Source: Paenibacillus sp. 1781tsa1 (lineage in GTDB: Bacteria; Bacillota; Bacilli; Paenibacillales; Paenibacillaceae). Taken from it: a DNA stretch of 64,000 nucleotides. Position 1 is the stretch's first letter. Each line of letters begins with the position of its first letter. Both the position numbers and the translations under genes were made by a program. The DNA lies in NCBI RefSeq assembly GCF_024159265.1, contig NZ_JAMYWY010000001.1, positions 186,001-250,000 on the forward strand. The letters are read 5' to 3'. The notes beneath the pieces are model-generated. The model did not search any database. It was not told the DNA's origin and saw nothing but the letters and a program-made list of their open reading frames with translations. This document shows positions 11,972-20,394 of this stretch, piece by piece.

Positions 11972-11987
11972 CTGTTTATGATATAAT
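11960..11987 (+). promoter_or_regulatory. Extended -10 promoter for the cassette genes
   Basis: TTGGTG (11960-11965), inside the 3' arm of the ssrA terminator, is 16 bp from TATAAT (11982-11987). TGA before the hexamer gives an extended -10. It lies 30 nt upstream of the first cassette gene and is duplicated at 12901-12928. Confidence 0.65.
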
Positions 11988-12016
11988 AAGCATAAATTTA
12001 GATTGGGGGACTCAAG

Positions 12017-12214
12017 ATGCTGGAAAATCGAGAACAGCTCCAAGAAATTTTAAATAAAGCCAATCAACATGCACGGAAACAAGCTAAAGAATCAGGTGCC
12101 TCTATTTATTATATAAAGAACAACAAACGCGTTCGTGAGGATGCTGCGGGTAATAAATTCGAAATTATATTTGATGCTACTGGGAAACGCCAGGAGTTTG
12201 AGTATCATGAGTGA
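12017..12214 (+). CDS. Small protein of unknown function, first gene of the ssrA cassette
   Basis: The 65-aa soluble, charged protein was not recognised as a known antitoxin family. The first half is a probable amphipathic helix rich in Gln, Lys and Glu (NREQLQEILNKANQHARKQAKES). The second half looks beta-rich, with KNNKRVREDAAGNKFEIIFDATGKRQEFEYHE. The ribosome site is weak (GGGGGA at 12005-12010). Its stop overlaps the start of the zeta-like gene by 8 nt, so the two are translationally coupled. The partner identity makes an antitoxin-like role possible, but that is inference from gene order only. Confidence 0.7.
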   Translation: MLENREQLQEILNKANQHARKQAKESGASIYYIKNNKRVREDAAGNKFEIIFDATGKRQEFEYHE

Positions 12215-12779
12215 AACCAGACCAGTCATGACGGTGTTTGCTGGAACCAATGGAGCAGGGAAAAGTACACTCAGTATGCAAATGAGAGAGTGGCTTGGTG
12301 AACTGGTTGATCCGGATCAAATTGCAAGAGAGTTGAAGCCAGAGAATCCGCGCAGTGCTGACCTGTCTGCTGGCAGGGAAGCTGTAAAAAGAATCCGATC
12401 TCTCATTAAAAGCGGTGTTAACTTCGCTATTGAAACGACATTGTCCGGATCATTCGTTTTAAAACATATGGAAATTGCTAAAGAAAACAATTATGAAATT
12501 GTCGTTTATTATATCGGCCTTGAGGATGTTCAAATGCATATAGATCGTGTGGCCTCTAGGGTTGAACAAGGTGGACATTGGATTGCAGAAGAAGACATTC
12601 GTTATCGATATGGTCAGTCATTGAAGAACCTTAAACCGGCTCTAGCCATCGCAGATCGGGTTACTATTATTGATAATACATACGAGCCTTTAATTGTTGC
12701 GGAAATCATGCAGAGTGATTTGCTCTATTGTGTTGAGTCCATACCTGCTTGGGCTAATCCTGTTCTTGTGGGTTACTGA
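12207..12779 (+). CDS. Zeta-toxin-like P-loop protein
   Basis: The 190-aa protein has a Walker A motif GTNGAGKST (residues 13-21), DPDQIARELKP (35-45), IETTLSG (75-81), and the late motif RVEQGGHWIAEEDIRYRYGQSLKNL (118-142). This layout is typical of zeta-toxin/AAA_33 P-loop kinases. Zeta toxins phosphorylate UDP-GlcNAc-type substrates and are paired with an antitoxin; many chromosomal relatives are uncharacterised. The frame is open to 12135, but AGGAG at 12192-12196 favours the ATG at 12207, inside the end of the upstream gene. The stop codon TGA uses the first bases of the right-hand ssrA repeat, so the cassette reads exactly to the repeat boundary. Confidence 0.85.
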   Translation: MSETRPVMTVFAGTNGAGKSTLSMQMREWLGELVDPDQIARELKPENPRSADLSAGREAVKRIRSLIKSGVNFAIETTLSGSFVLKHMEIAKENNYEIVVYYIGLEDVQMHIDRVASRVEQGGHWIAEEDIRYRYGQSLKNLKPALAIADRVTIIDNTYEPLIVAEIMQSDLLYCVESIPAWANPVLVGY

Positions 12780-12867
12780 TACTCGGGTGACATCAAAACT
12801 GTGACTACACCCGTAGAAGCCTATGTGTCGTTATCTTCGGACAGGGGTTCGACTCCCCTCGCCTCCA
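12778..12867 (+). pseudogene. Duplicated ssrA 3' fragment
   Basis: These 90 nt duplicate the tRNA-like 3' end of ssrA, including the T-arm and the CGCCTCC acceptor strand. They differ from the functional copy at one position. There is no 5' half or tag frame, so the fragment cannot make a tmRNA. It probably marks the right junction of the cassette. Confidence 0.88.
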
Positions 12868-12928
12868 TTAGAGTCAAGAAACCACCAACCGGCGTTCTGG
12901 TTGGTGGTTTTTCTGTTTATGCTATAAT
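12778..12928 (+). repeat. 151-bp direct repeat, right copy
   Basis: Partner of 11837-11987. Besides the ssrA fragment it carries a second terminator, ACCACCAACC (12881-12890) with GGTTGGTGGT (12899-12908). It also has a second extended -10 promoter, TTGGTG (12901-12906) 16 bp from TATAAT (12923-12928), which now serves the UDG-like gene. The stem change T to C restores a Watson-Crick pair relative to the left copy. Confidence 0.9.
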
Positions 12929-12992
12929 CTTTGTAAAATAGGCCGATGCCAGCCCGATATACTCTGTAATCTCCCAAAGGAGGAAAAAAAGC

Positions 12993-13700
12993 ATGAGCCA
13001 AACGCAGCAACAGATCCGCGAGTTTGTTGCGGGGGTACAAGCATATGTGTCGCCAGTAAATGTAATTAATCCTTGGAGAGATTATGTGACGGGCTATGAT
13101 ATCGGCCCCGAAGCGGTAAATATTCGTTCGGAACATTTGGTCAGGTATTTGGAACCAAGAATGTGCAGGGCTCGGTACATATTTATTGCGGAAGCTGTGG
13201 GATATCAAGGAGCGAGGTTCTCCGGCGTACCCTTGACGTCTGAGCGAATGGTTACGGGGAATCACTCGTTGGTGGATCACCAGATGATTTTTCCAGGTGA
13301 GCCGGGTGTCCGAACAAGCCTGCCTAATATCGCCAAACCTAACCGGAGTCAGGCATTGTATGGATTCGCAGAACCGACAGCATCCATCATATGGGGCGAA
13401 GTGTTATCCAGTGCAAGGTGGAAACCAATGGACTTTATATTTTGGAACATCTATCCCTTTCATCCCTATCAATCTTCTGAGAACAGGATGACGAATCGAA
13501 CGCCGACTTTGGCAGAGTTGGAGGATGGTGTGTTATTCGCAAGACAGCTTATGCAACTGAATCCTGATGCTCAGATCGTGGCTATTGGCAGAAAGTCAGC
13601 AGACACGTTAAGCTCCCATCTCATTAAACATCACCATGTTCCCCATCCTGCAAACGGAAGAGCAGTACAATTCCAAAAAGCAGTAAGGTCAATAATCTAG
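12993..13700 (+). CDS. Uracil-DNA-glycosylase superfamily protein
   Basis: The 235-aa protein has the marks of the UDG fold: FIAEAVGYQGARFSGVPLTSERM in the first half (a motif-1-like loop), NIYPFHP in the middle, and a late HPANG motif after VAIGRKSADTL. Members excise uracil or related damaged bases. The exact family and substrate cannot be set from the sequence, because the motif-1 loop carries Glu-Ala where other families have different residues. The start follows an AGGAGG site about 8 nt upstream. It lies directly after the right ssrA repeat, whose promoter probably transcribes it, and was presumably the original ssrA neighbour. Confidence 0.7.
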   Translation: MSQTQQQIREFVAGVQAYVSPVNVINPWRDYVTGYDIGPEAVNIRSEHLVRYLEPRMCRARYIFIAEAVGYQGARFSGVPLTSERMVTGNHSLVDHQMIFPGEPGVRTSLPNIAKPNRSQALYGFAEPTASIIWGEVLSSARWKPMDFIFWNIYPFHPYQSSENRMTNRTPTLAELEDGVLFARQLMQLNPDAQIVAIGRKSADTLSSHLIKHHHVPHPANGRAVQFQKAVRSII

Positions 13701-13806
13701 CCCATTTGGAACTGGAGAAATATAAGGCTAACATGTGCATTTCATATCGTTTAAGTGCTCACACATAAAGTAATATCTATCCTACAAGATTGGTTGGTGA
13801 AGCTAA

Positions 13807-14169
13807 ATGAGTGAAAAATACTGGCTTGTGGTGCAATATCCGCTGAAGAGTGCGCAGGGCAGCAAACGAGATCATTGGTTGAAGGAAAAGGTGATGGAAT
13901 ATCTGGAAAATGTTCTGACCCAGGCTGAGTTGGGAGAGGTGGATGGATGTGATCTGGGTAGCCGTGTGGCTGATCCAAAGGAATATGTAATGAACATTTT
14001 CTGTGTGGTAACGGACGAAGATCGGAGCATAGCTCTAATTAAAAAAGTGCTGAGAGAGAGTCGGCTGGATTACACCCGCATCCAAATCGCTACGATGCCA
14101 TATGGCATAGAAGGAACCTACACGCTGAAATATGCCTCCAAAAAAGGAGTTACCGAATTCTCGCTTTGA
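13807..14169 (+). CDS. Hypothetical protein, 120 aa
   Basis: A small soluble protein with no recognised family. It has mixed charged and hydrophobic character, an N-terminal strand EKYWLVVQYPL, a helical stretch around KEKVMEYLENVLTQAELGEVDG, and later YVMNIFCVVTDEDRSIALIKKVL. The pattern would suit a small alpha/beta fold. The ribosome site is weak (GGTGA about 7 nt before the ATG). It stands alone between the UDG-like gene and a long non-coding stretch. The coding call rests on length, codon pattern and absence of a competing frame. Confidence 0.65.
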   Translation: MSEKYWLVVQYPLKSAQGSKRDHWLKEKVMEYLENVLTQAELGEVDGCDLGSRVADPKEYVMNIFCVVTDEDRSIALIKKVLRESRLDYTRIQIATMPYGIEGTYTLKYASKKGVTEFSL

Positions 14170-14733
14170 TCACGAATCGTTGTTTCTTACCATAACGGAC
14201 TCTGTACTTATCCTGCCCGAGGGCGGTTTGCCTCCGAAAATTTCCCCACTTAATTTCATTATAAGAGAAAATGATGATTGAACTCCCCAAACTTAACCAC
14301 TCGATCAACACACCGTCAGTTGCAAGAAATATGCTCGTACATATCGTAATTCTGCTCAAAAGTATGCATTTCAAGGTAGATATTCATCAGCGTCTCTTAA
14401 CATTAAGATCTTCCGCGTCCCCTGCATCACTCTCCATCCGGCACAAACCACAACTTATTATCTGTACCTCCAAAATCTTATAAAGCAGTGCTCCTTGCGG
14501 TTTAAAGTCAGGGGGCCCCATACCCGAAGTATTCACAACAATCTGCTCCCCAAATCCTCATTCTACTTCACGCAGTCATATCATCCCCAAGCGATAAAAA
14601 GAATTGAGCCTCCTCCATACACCGTCCTATAATATACAATTGTATACAATCCAAGAGAGTGGTGGATATCACAACAGGTCATCCGATCCCAACCGTTAAA
14701 CCCATCACACTTCGGAACCAAAGGAGGGTCAGA
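14170..14733. other. Gene-free stretch before the histidine kinase
   Basis: About 560 nt with no supported gene; the short frames on either strand lack ribosome sites. The only clear signals are the promoter and palindrome at its 3' end, listed separately. Confidence 0.5.
14604..14646 (+). promoter_or_regulatory. Sigma-A promoter with an adjacent 14-bp palindrome, upstream of the two-component genes
   Basis: TTGAGC (14604-14609) and TATAAT (14628-14633) are 18 bp apart. The perfect palindrome TATACAATTGTATA (14633-14646) starts at the last base of the -10 and would cover the transcription start. This is a typical repressor position; no candidate repressor is encoded next to it. Confidence 0.65.
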
Positions 14734-16866
14734 GTGAAAAACAGAGCAAAGGATGCAACAACAGATGCAGGAGCAACAACAGAAGGAGATGCAACAATTG
14801 AAGCGAAAGCGACAGCAACATCATCAGATGTCGAGACCAATGCAGAAGCAAACGATAATATGAAAGCAAACACAAGAGCAAACTCCAGTGCAATGAAGAA
14901 GAAGTGGACTCCCCGTTTCAAAGAGTTCATTCAACGCAAGCCCAGGACATTGGCTTTTAAAATCCCGTTTGCCTACTTTGTCATTATTCTGCTAACGGTG
15001 GCGTTCAGTGCGTTGGTGTTGAATCAAATCTCGGAAAGTGATGCGCAACGAAAGATTAATGAAGCATCATTGCAGACAATTACATCCATTGAGACCAACG
15101 TTAATCTGATGATCGAAAACGTGAACAATTATTCGAAAATGATCTTCTCCGATCCCAACTTGCAGAACCTGCTGCGGCAGGGCAATGTGTACTCCAATTT
15201 ACAGACACAGTCCAAGGTCAGCGCGTATTTAACCAATATTATGCAAGCGGTTCCAATTATTGATTCAGTCTATATTTACGATAATTCGGGACACCGATTC
15301 TCGGTTGGTACACAGGAATGGCCTACGTTTATGGAAGCAAATGTGAAGGAAGCGCTGTGGTATGAAGAGGCCTTGAAGCACAACGGACGATATCTGCTCA
15401 GGCTGAATGGTGGCAACAACGATAGCGGAGTCTCGGCCATGGGGGAGAATGATGGGCAAGAGGTGGTCTCGTTTATACGTCTCATTCGGGATCTGGATGA
15501 TACGTCTCCGCTTGGATTTCTGGTTATGAACATCAAGGGGGCATCCATCGCTCAAGCCTACGCCAACCTGTCTGCACCGGATTCATTTCAGGTGGCCATT
15601 CTGGATGAGCATCAACGGGTGATCGCAACCAACGCAACCGATGGAAAGAAGGTCGTGCCTGCTGTATCCGACGCATCCATGTCTGCGGCTTCTGGACAGG
15701 AAGGGATGTACGAGATGTTAGAGGCCAATCAGGCCAAGTTAAAACAAACCTTTCGAGAGCAGCCCTCTGGCTTCATCACCTTGCAGTCGGGTGGTCAGGA
15801 ATATGCGGTTACCTATCGTTCGGCTGGTGATGATCAGTGGAAATTCATCAGCATGAGTCCTTACCGGGCTACCGATACCCGTAATAAATCCATGGTGCTG
15901 CTCGCATTGATCCTACTGGCGGTGAATGGAACTGTCTTCTTTGTCAGTTCGTTCATCATCTCGCGCAGTGTCATCAAGCCGATTCACAAGCTGCTTCGTG
16001 CCATGCAGAAAGCGCCAAGTGGCAACTTCCGCAAAGTGACGGTTGAGCTGAACAGCTACGAGTTCGCACAGCTATATGGAGGATACAATCAAATGATTGA
16101 GCAGATTGAGCAGATGCTGAAACGCATCATTCAGGAGCAGCAGACGATCCGCCGTGCAGAGCTGAATACACTTCAGGCGCAGATCAAGCCGCATTTTTTA
16201 TACAACACACTGGATTCCATCACCTCCCTGGCCATGTCGGGCATGAACGATAAGGTATGTGAGTTGTTAGAAGCGCTCGGAAGTTACTATCGACTGAGTG
16301 TCAGCAAAGGCCGTGAACTGATTACACTGCACGAGGAGGTAGAGATTGTACGCAATTATCTGACGATCCAGCAGGTGCGCTACCCCGGTGTGTTTGAGGT
16401 GCAGTACGATATTGCTCCAGATTGTGAGCGGGTGATGATTCCCAAGCTCGTAATTCAGCCGCTGGTGGAAAATTGTCTGTATCATGGCATTCGTCCCAAA
16501 GGCAGCCCAGGCACCATCCTCATTCAAGCACGTCGATTCAAGGAAGGGGTACTTCTAACGATTACTGACGACGGAGTTGGCATGTCCGAGGAAGAGATAC
16601 AGCAGGTTCAACGCAAAGAAATAAACCGTTCTAACTGTTTTGACTCAACTAACTCATCTAACCCCTCTAATTCAACTAATCTTTCTAATCTTTCTAAGAT
16701 TAACTATAACTCTAAACACAATCCAAGCTTTGGCTTATGGGGAACGATGGAGCGGCTTCGTATTTTCTACGAAAGAGAGGATGGACTCAAGCTGGAGAGC
16801 GAGGTTGGAAAAGGAACCACCATTATCATAACGATCCCGAAGGGAGCCGATGAATCATGGAATTAA
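14734..16866 (+). CDS. YesM-type sensor histidine kinase
   Basis: This membrane kinase of about 710 aa probably senses a sugar or its binding protein and phosphorylates the downstream regulator. TM1 is near residues 74-97, followed by an extracellular Cache-like region and TM2 (SMVLLALILLAVNGTVFFVSSFII). Then come HAMP, the His_kinase domain with His487 in QAQIKPHFLYNTLDSI, and HATPase_c with N-box LVIQPLVENCLYHG (572-585). GTG 14734 is chosen because AAGGAGGG (14721-14728) precedes it; the frame opens at 14659. Oddities: a Thr/Ala/Asn/Glu-rich N-terminal tail (residues 7-53) and a Ser/Asn-rich insertion (about 628-665) in the ATP-lid before GLWGTMERL. The stop overlaps the regulator start. 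Confidence 0.92.
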   Translation: MKNRAKDATTDAGATTEGDATIEAKATATSSDVETNAEANDNMKANTRANSSAMKKKWTPRFKEFIQRKPRTLAFKIPFAYFVIILLTVAFSALVLNQISESDAQRKINEASLQTITSIETNVNLMIENVNNYSKMIFSDPNLQNLLRQGNVYSNLQTQSKVSAYLTNIMQAVPIIDSVYIYDNSGHRFSVGTQEWPTFMEANVKEALWYEEALKHNGRYLLRLNGGNNDSGVSAMGENDGQEVVSFIRLIRDLDDTSPLGFLVMNIKGASIAQAYANLSAPDSFQVAILDEHQRVIATNATDGKKVVPAVSDASMSAASGQEGMYEMLEANQAKLKQTFREQPSGFITLQSGGQEYAVTYRSAGDDQWKFISMSPYRATDTRNKSMVLLALILLAVNGTVFFVSSFIISRSVIKPIHKLLRAMQKAPSGNFRKVTVELNSYEFAQLYGGYNQMIEQIEQMLKRIIQEQQTIRRAELNTLQAQIKPHFLYNTLDSITSLAMSGMNDKVCELLEALGSYYRLSVSKGRELITLHEEVEIVRNYLTIQQVRYPGVFEVQYDIAPDCERVMIPKLVIQPLVENCLYHGIRPKGSPGTILIQARRFKEGVLLTITDDGVGMSEEEIQQVQRKEINRSNCFDSTNSSNPSNSTNLSNLSKINYNSKHNPSFGLWGTMERLRIFYEREDGLKLESEVGKGTTIIITIPKGADESWN

Positions 16867-18626
16867 CTATGAAACCATTCAAGGTATTGATTGTGGACGA
16901 CGAATACCTCATCCGAAATCTGCTGCGTATGCGTATCGATTGGGAACAGCAAGGCATGTCTATCGTTGGTGAGGCCTCCGATGCACAAGAGGCTTTGGAT
17001 CAGGTGGAGCTGTTGCGTCCAGACATCGTATTCACGGACATATACATGCCAAAGATGGATGGCATTGAACTGAGCCGTATCCTCATGGAGCGTTACCCGA
17101 GCCTGAAAATCGTGGTTGTGACGGGACATGATGAATTTGAGTATGCTCGTCAGAGTGTGAAACTGGGCATATCCGATTTTATTTTGAAACCCATTCGTGC
17201 TTCTGAGTTATTACAGGTTACGACGAAACTGCGAGCGGCGATTGAGCAGGAGATTGGACGCGAGTATGAGCTGATGAAGCTGCGGGAGGAAATGAAGCAG
17301 AGCTTGCCTTATCTCAGGGAGCGATTTGTGAATCAATGGTTAAGTCATGTAGTGCCTGAGGATGAACTACACGAGAAGGCGCGATTCTTCGGCATTCCTA
17401 TCTCGTCTAGTGAAACAGGATTACGCATCGCAGTAATGGAGGTGGAGGTTGCTGTCCCGCAAGTGAAGATAGCTACGCCAGAGGTATATCCACATTTGCC
17501 CGAGACATCTCATCAAGCTCATCAAGCCAGTCAACCCCACCAACTCAGCCAAATTCAACGAGAGCCTCAACACGATCAAACCCATATAAGCCGGCATCAG
17601 ACAGAAGCCCATCCACAACCCGCTGAGGAAATACATATACTGCTGCGAATGGTAGGCGTGAAGCAGGTGCAGGCTTTTTATCCGCAGGATTCGCAAACCA
17701 TTATTGTCATGGACCCGCATAACCGGATCGTTGTGCTCTCACTTGGTGGGGATACGGAATTCACCAGTCAGGTACAGCAGCTTCAGGAAGAACTTCAACA
17801 TACGCTTAAACTTGAAGAATATGAAGTTAATGTGACCGTAGGGATTGGGCAATGGCAATCAAGATGGGGAAAGGCTTGTGTGGGCTACCGGGAAGCTTGT
17901 CGTGCACTCGATTATCAGGCGTTTGTAGGGAAAAATCAGGTCATTTGCTTCGAAGATCTGGTCATCGAAAGCGGGAAAAAGCCCTACCACTCGGATGCTC
18001 AGCTGCTCCAACAACTGCAATTTAACGTCAGTGTTGGTGCGGGGGAAGAAGCGGTATTATTGCTGGAGCGTGTGCTGTCTGTGCCATTCTCGGACGTTTC
18101 ACAGTTTCGGATGGCAGCCTTGGATGTGGTTACGGAGTGCCAGCGTGCTGCTATAGAGCAGCAGCTTGAGGGAGAGCACGCATTGAACAAAGAGGCCGTT
18201 GCGGCCATTTTTACAGCAAATCATCTGCCCGAACTAAAAAGTATGCTGGAGCAGCATGTCCGCACCGTATCGGATGTCATACAAGCCAAGCGACAGGCCA
18301 AGGAAGGCAACCTGATCGATCGGGTGATGGCTTATCTTGAAGAGAATATGGGCAATGCCGAAGTGGGGCTTTCCAGCACCGCGGCTGCTTTTTACGTAAG
18401 TTCGGGCCATTTGGGGCGGCTGATGAAAAAAGAAACCGGGCAGACATTTGTGGAATATCTGACCCAACTCCGCATGAAGAAGGCTGAACTGCTGCTGAAA
18501 CAGACGGATATGAAAGGTTATGAGATTGGGGAGCAGGTAGGCATACCGGACCCACACTATTTCAGCGTCTTGTTCAAAAAACATATCGGCCGATCCATGA
18601 ACGAATATCGAAATGTAAAAACATGA
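16857..18626 (+). CDS. YesN-type response regulator, REC plus AraC-type HTH
   Basis: The 589-aa DNA-binding regulator is paired with the upstream kinase, whose stop it overlaps by 10 nt. The receiver domain (about 5-125) shows VDDEY, the phospho-acceptor Asp61 in VFTDIYMPKMDG, and Lys111 in LKPIR. The C-terminal 100 residues form an AraC double helix-turn-helix, with VSSGHLGRLMKKETGQTF and PDPHYFSVLFKKHIGRSMNEYR. Between them a His/Gln-rich low-complexity stretch (roughly HLPETSHQAHQASQPHQLSQ and following) interrupts the linker. GAAGGGAG at 16839-16846 supports the start. It probably activates the ABC importer genes just downstream. Confidence 0.93.
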   Translation: MELTMKPFKVLIVDDEYLIRNLLRMRIDWEQQGMSIVGEASDAQEALDQVELLRPDIVFTDIYMPKMDGIELSRILMERYPSLKIVVVTGHDEFEYARQSVKLGISDFILKPIRASELLQVTTKLRAAIEQEIGREYELMKLREEMKQSLPYLRERFVNQWLSHVVPEDELHEKARFFGIPISSSETGLRIAVMEVEVAVPQVKIATPEVYPHLPETSHQAHQASQPHQLSQIQREPQHDQTHISRHQTEAHPQPAEEIHILLRMVGVKQVQAFYPQDSQTIIVMDPHNRIVVLSLGGDTEFTSQVQQLQEELQHTLKLEEYEVNVTVGIGQWQSRWGKACVGYREACRALDYQAFVGKNQVICFEDLVIESGKKPYHSDAQLLQQLQFNVSVGAGEEAVLLLERVLSVPFSDVSQFRMAALDVVTECQRAAIEQQLEGEHALNKEAVAAIFTANHLPELKSMLEQHVRTVSDVIQAKRQAKEGNLIDRVMAYLEENMGNAEVGLSSTAAAFYVSSGHLGRLMKKETGQTFVEYLTQLRMKKAELLLKQTDMKGYEIGEQVGIPDPHYFSVLFKKHIGRSMNEYRNVKT

Positions 18627-18814
18627 AAAACGAGAATGCAGTCGGAAGTGTTGGGGAGTGCGGAGAAGGTTTGAGCGTAAACCCACTTCCGGTTCCAATT
18701 CCACATATGTTCGAAAATTACAAATCGATGCCTGTTTTCTAAATGGAGAACAAAGCACAGTTTGCCTAAAATATGGCTAGAACCAACGAAAAAAACATAG
18801 GGAGGTCCGTAGAT

Positions 18815-20128
18815 ATGAAAGCGCTATTAAAAAAATCAGCAAGTCTAATTCTGATGCTGGGCATTGTAAGTAGTCTGGCGGCATGTTCATCCGGTTCGTC
18901 CGGCAGTTCACAGGGGGAAAGTAATGGCAAGATCAAACTGACGCTGTGGGATCAATCGGTCGGCAATACCGATCCTTCGGCCAAGCTGCTACCCGAGATT
19001 GTGGAGAAATGGAACAGCGAGCATCCAGACATTCAGGTTGAACGTACGGGCACAACAGGAGAACAGTACAAAACCAAAGTCAAAACATCGATTGCAGCTG
19101 GTGAAGCGCCAGACCTGTTCTATGGCATGGGCGGCGGCAGCTTCATGCAGCCTTACATCAAATCCGGTAATGTGCTGGAAATCTCAAGTTACCTGACGGA
19201 CGATATCAAAGAACGGATGGGCCCGGGTATGGCTGAGGCGATCAATATGGACGGCAAAATCTACACGTTGCCCGTGTACACCCATATCGCCAACCTTTAC
19301 GTGAATACGGAATTGTTCGAGCAGGCGGGTGCCAAGATTCCGACCACATATAACGAACTGCTGGATGCAGTCACCAAGCTGAAAGCGGCAGGAATCACCC
19401 CGGCTGTGATTGGGGAAAAGGATCGCTGGCCGGGCATGTACTGGTACGACATTATTGCGATGCGTCAGGCAGGCAATGCTGCGGTGATGGAAGCCTTCAA
19501 AGATCCGTCGAAGTGGGATTCGCCCGAATTTGTTGCCGCCGCGACCAAAATGCAGCAGCTTGCACAAGCAGGAGCATTCAACAGCAGCATGTTCAGCATG
19601 AGTTATGACGAGATGCTCGGGGCATTTAATGCAGGCAACGGCGCGATGATGTTCCAGGCCAACTGGGTGAATGCAGGAATTGAGGACCCGTCTTCGGCAG
19701 TCAAAGGCAAAGTGAAAGTGATTCCGTTCCCGGTCTTTGAGGATGGTAAAGGCACCAATACCGAAATCTTCGGCGGAGCCGTCGATGGTTTCTACATTAA
19801 CCAGAATACCAAGCATCCGAAAGAAGCGGTGGAATTCCTCAAGTATCTGAGCGAACAGCTGGGTACGCAAGGTTTCCTGGCCGGAGCCGGTCTGCCAAGT
19901 TGGAAAACAGATGCACTCGACACGTCCAGTCTGTCCTCCTTGGATCTGTCTGCGGCAGACATTATGATAACGGCGACCTCATTCATCGCGTGGTGGGATA
20001 ACATTCTGCCAGCGGAGTCTGCCGAAGCGCACAAAAACCTGATTGCCCAGCTGCTTGCCGGCGATATAACACCTGAGGAGTTCTGCAAACAGATGGCACA
20101 ACTCAAACCAACAGAGCTAAGTCTATAA
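18815..20128 (+). CDS. Sugar ABC transporter substrate-binding lipoprotein
   Basis: The 437-aa extracellular binding protein is of family-1 (maltose/multiple-sugar) type. It starts with a lipoprotein signal peptide whose lipobox LAAC places the acylated Cys at residue 24, followed by a Ser/Gly linker. The mature part has typical features, including LTLWDQSVG, GEAPDLFYGMGGG, YTLPVYTHIANLYVNTELFEQAGAKIPTTYNELLDAVTKLKAAG and KEAVEFLKYLS. An in-frame start exists at 18773, but GGGAGGT (18800-18806) selects ATG 18815. The two-component genes lie upstream and two permeases downstream, separated by 266 nt with a hairpin. Substrate unknown. Confidence 0.92.
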   Translation: MKALLKKSASLILMLGIVSSLAACSSGSSGSSQGESNGKIKLTLWDQSVGNTDPSAKLLPEIVEKWNSEHPDIQVERTGTTGEQYKTKVKTSIAAGEAPDLFYGMGGGSFMQPYIKSGNVLEISSYLTDDIKERMGPGMAEAINMDGKIYTLPVYTHIANLYVNTELFEQAGAKIPTTYNELLDAVTKLKAAGITPAVIGEKDRWPGMYWYDIIAMRQAGNAAVMEAFKDPSKWDSPEFVAAATKMQQLAQAGAFNSSMFSMSYDEMLGAFNAGNGAMMFQANWVNAGIEDPSSAVKGKVKVIPFPVFEDGKGTNTEIFGGAVDGFYINQNTKHPKEAVEFLKYLSEQLGTQGFLAGAGLPSWKTDALDTSSLSSLDLSAADIMITATSFIAWWDNILPAESAEAHKNLIAQLLAGDITPEEFCKQMAQLKPTELSL

Positions 20129-20345
20129 GAAACAAGTAGGCGTGCATATCTTCCACGAGCGCCACTATGAGAAACCAAATCCAGCGAATACGGTATGCGT
20201 GCGTGCAAGCTTACAAGCTTAAATGCTTACAGGCCCTAGAAGGTCCTTACACTACAAGTCTTTGACTATTCCCTTTGAATATCTTACGTATAGACCTTGT
20301 GAGCTTGCACGGCTACCGCTTCTAACCATGAAGATGAACCCAAAC

Positions 20346-20378
20346 AAGGCGTGGTCCGGCATACCCCGGTCACGCCTT
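20346..20378 (+). promoter_or_regulatory. Hairpin between the binding-protein and permease genes
   Basis: AAGGCGTG (20346-20353) pairs with CACGCCTT (20371-20378), with CCGG/CCGG inside. There is no T-run. Such hairpins often protect the 3' end of the binding-protein message and give it excess over the permeases; here that is inferred from position. Confidence 0.55.
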
Positions 20379-20394
20379 TGAGAGGAGAACAACA

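Larger units (their letters stand above)
11837..11987 (+). repeat. 151-bp direct repeat, left copy (ssrA 3' end + terminator + promoter)
   Basis: This segment recurs at 12778-12928 with a constant 941-bp offset and, by eye, seven mismatches and no gaps. It covers the last 90 nt of ssrA, its terminator and an extended -10 promoter. Five of the mismatches lie in the terminator arm and loop and preserve the hairpin. The arrangement resembles attL/attR of an element inserted in the 3' end of ssrA, a well-known integration target. Confidence 0.9.

Noticed and set aside
11837..12928. Classical integrase-bearing genomic island in ssrA
   Set aside because: No integrase, excisionase or phage gene lies between the repeats, so a standard self-mobile island cannot be claimed.
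14271..14483. 70-aa frame upstream of the histidine kinase
   Set aside because: No ribosome site and no protein-like composition.
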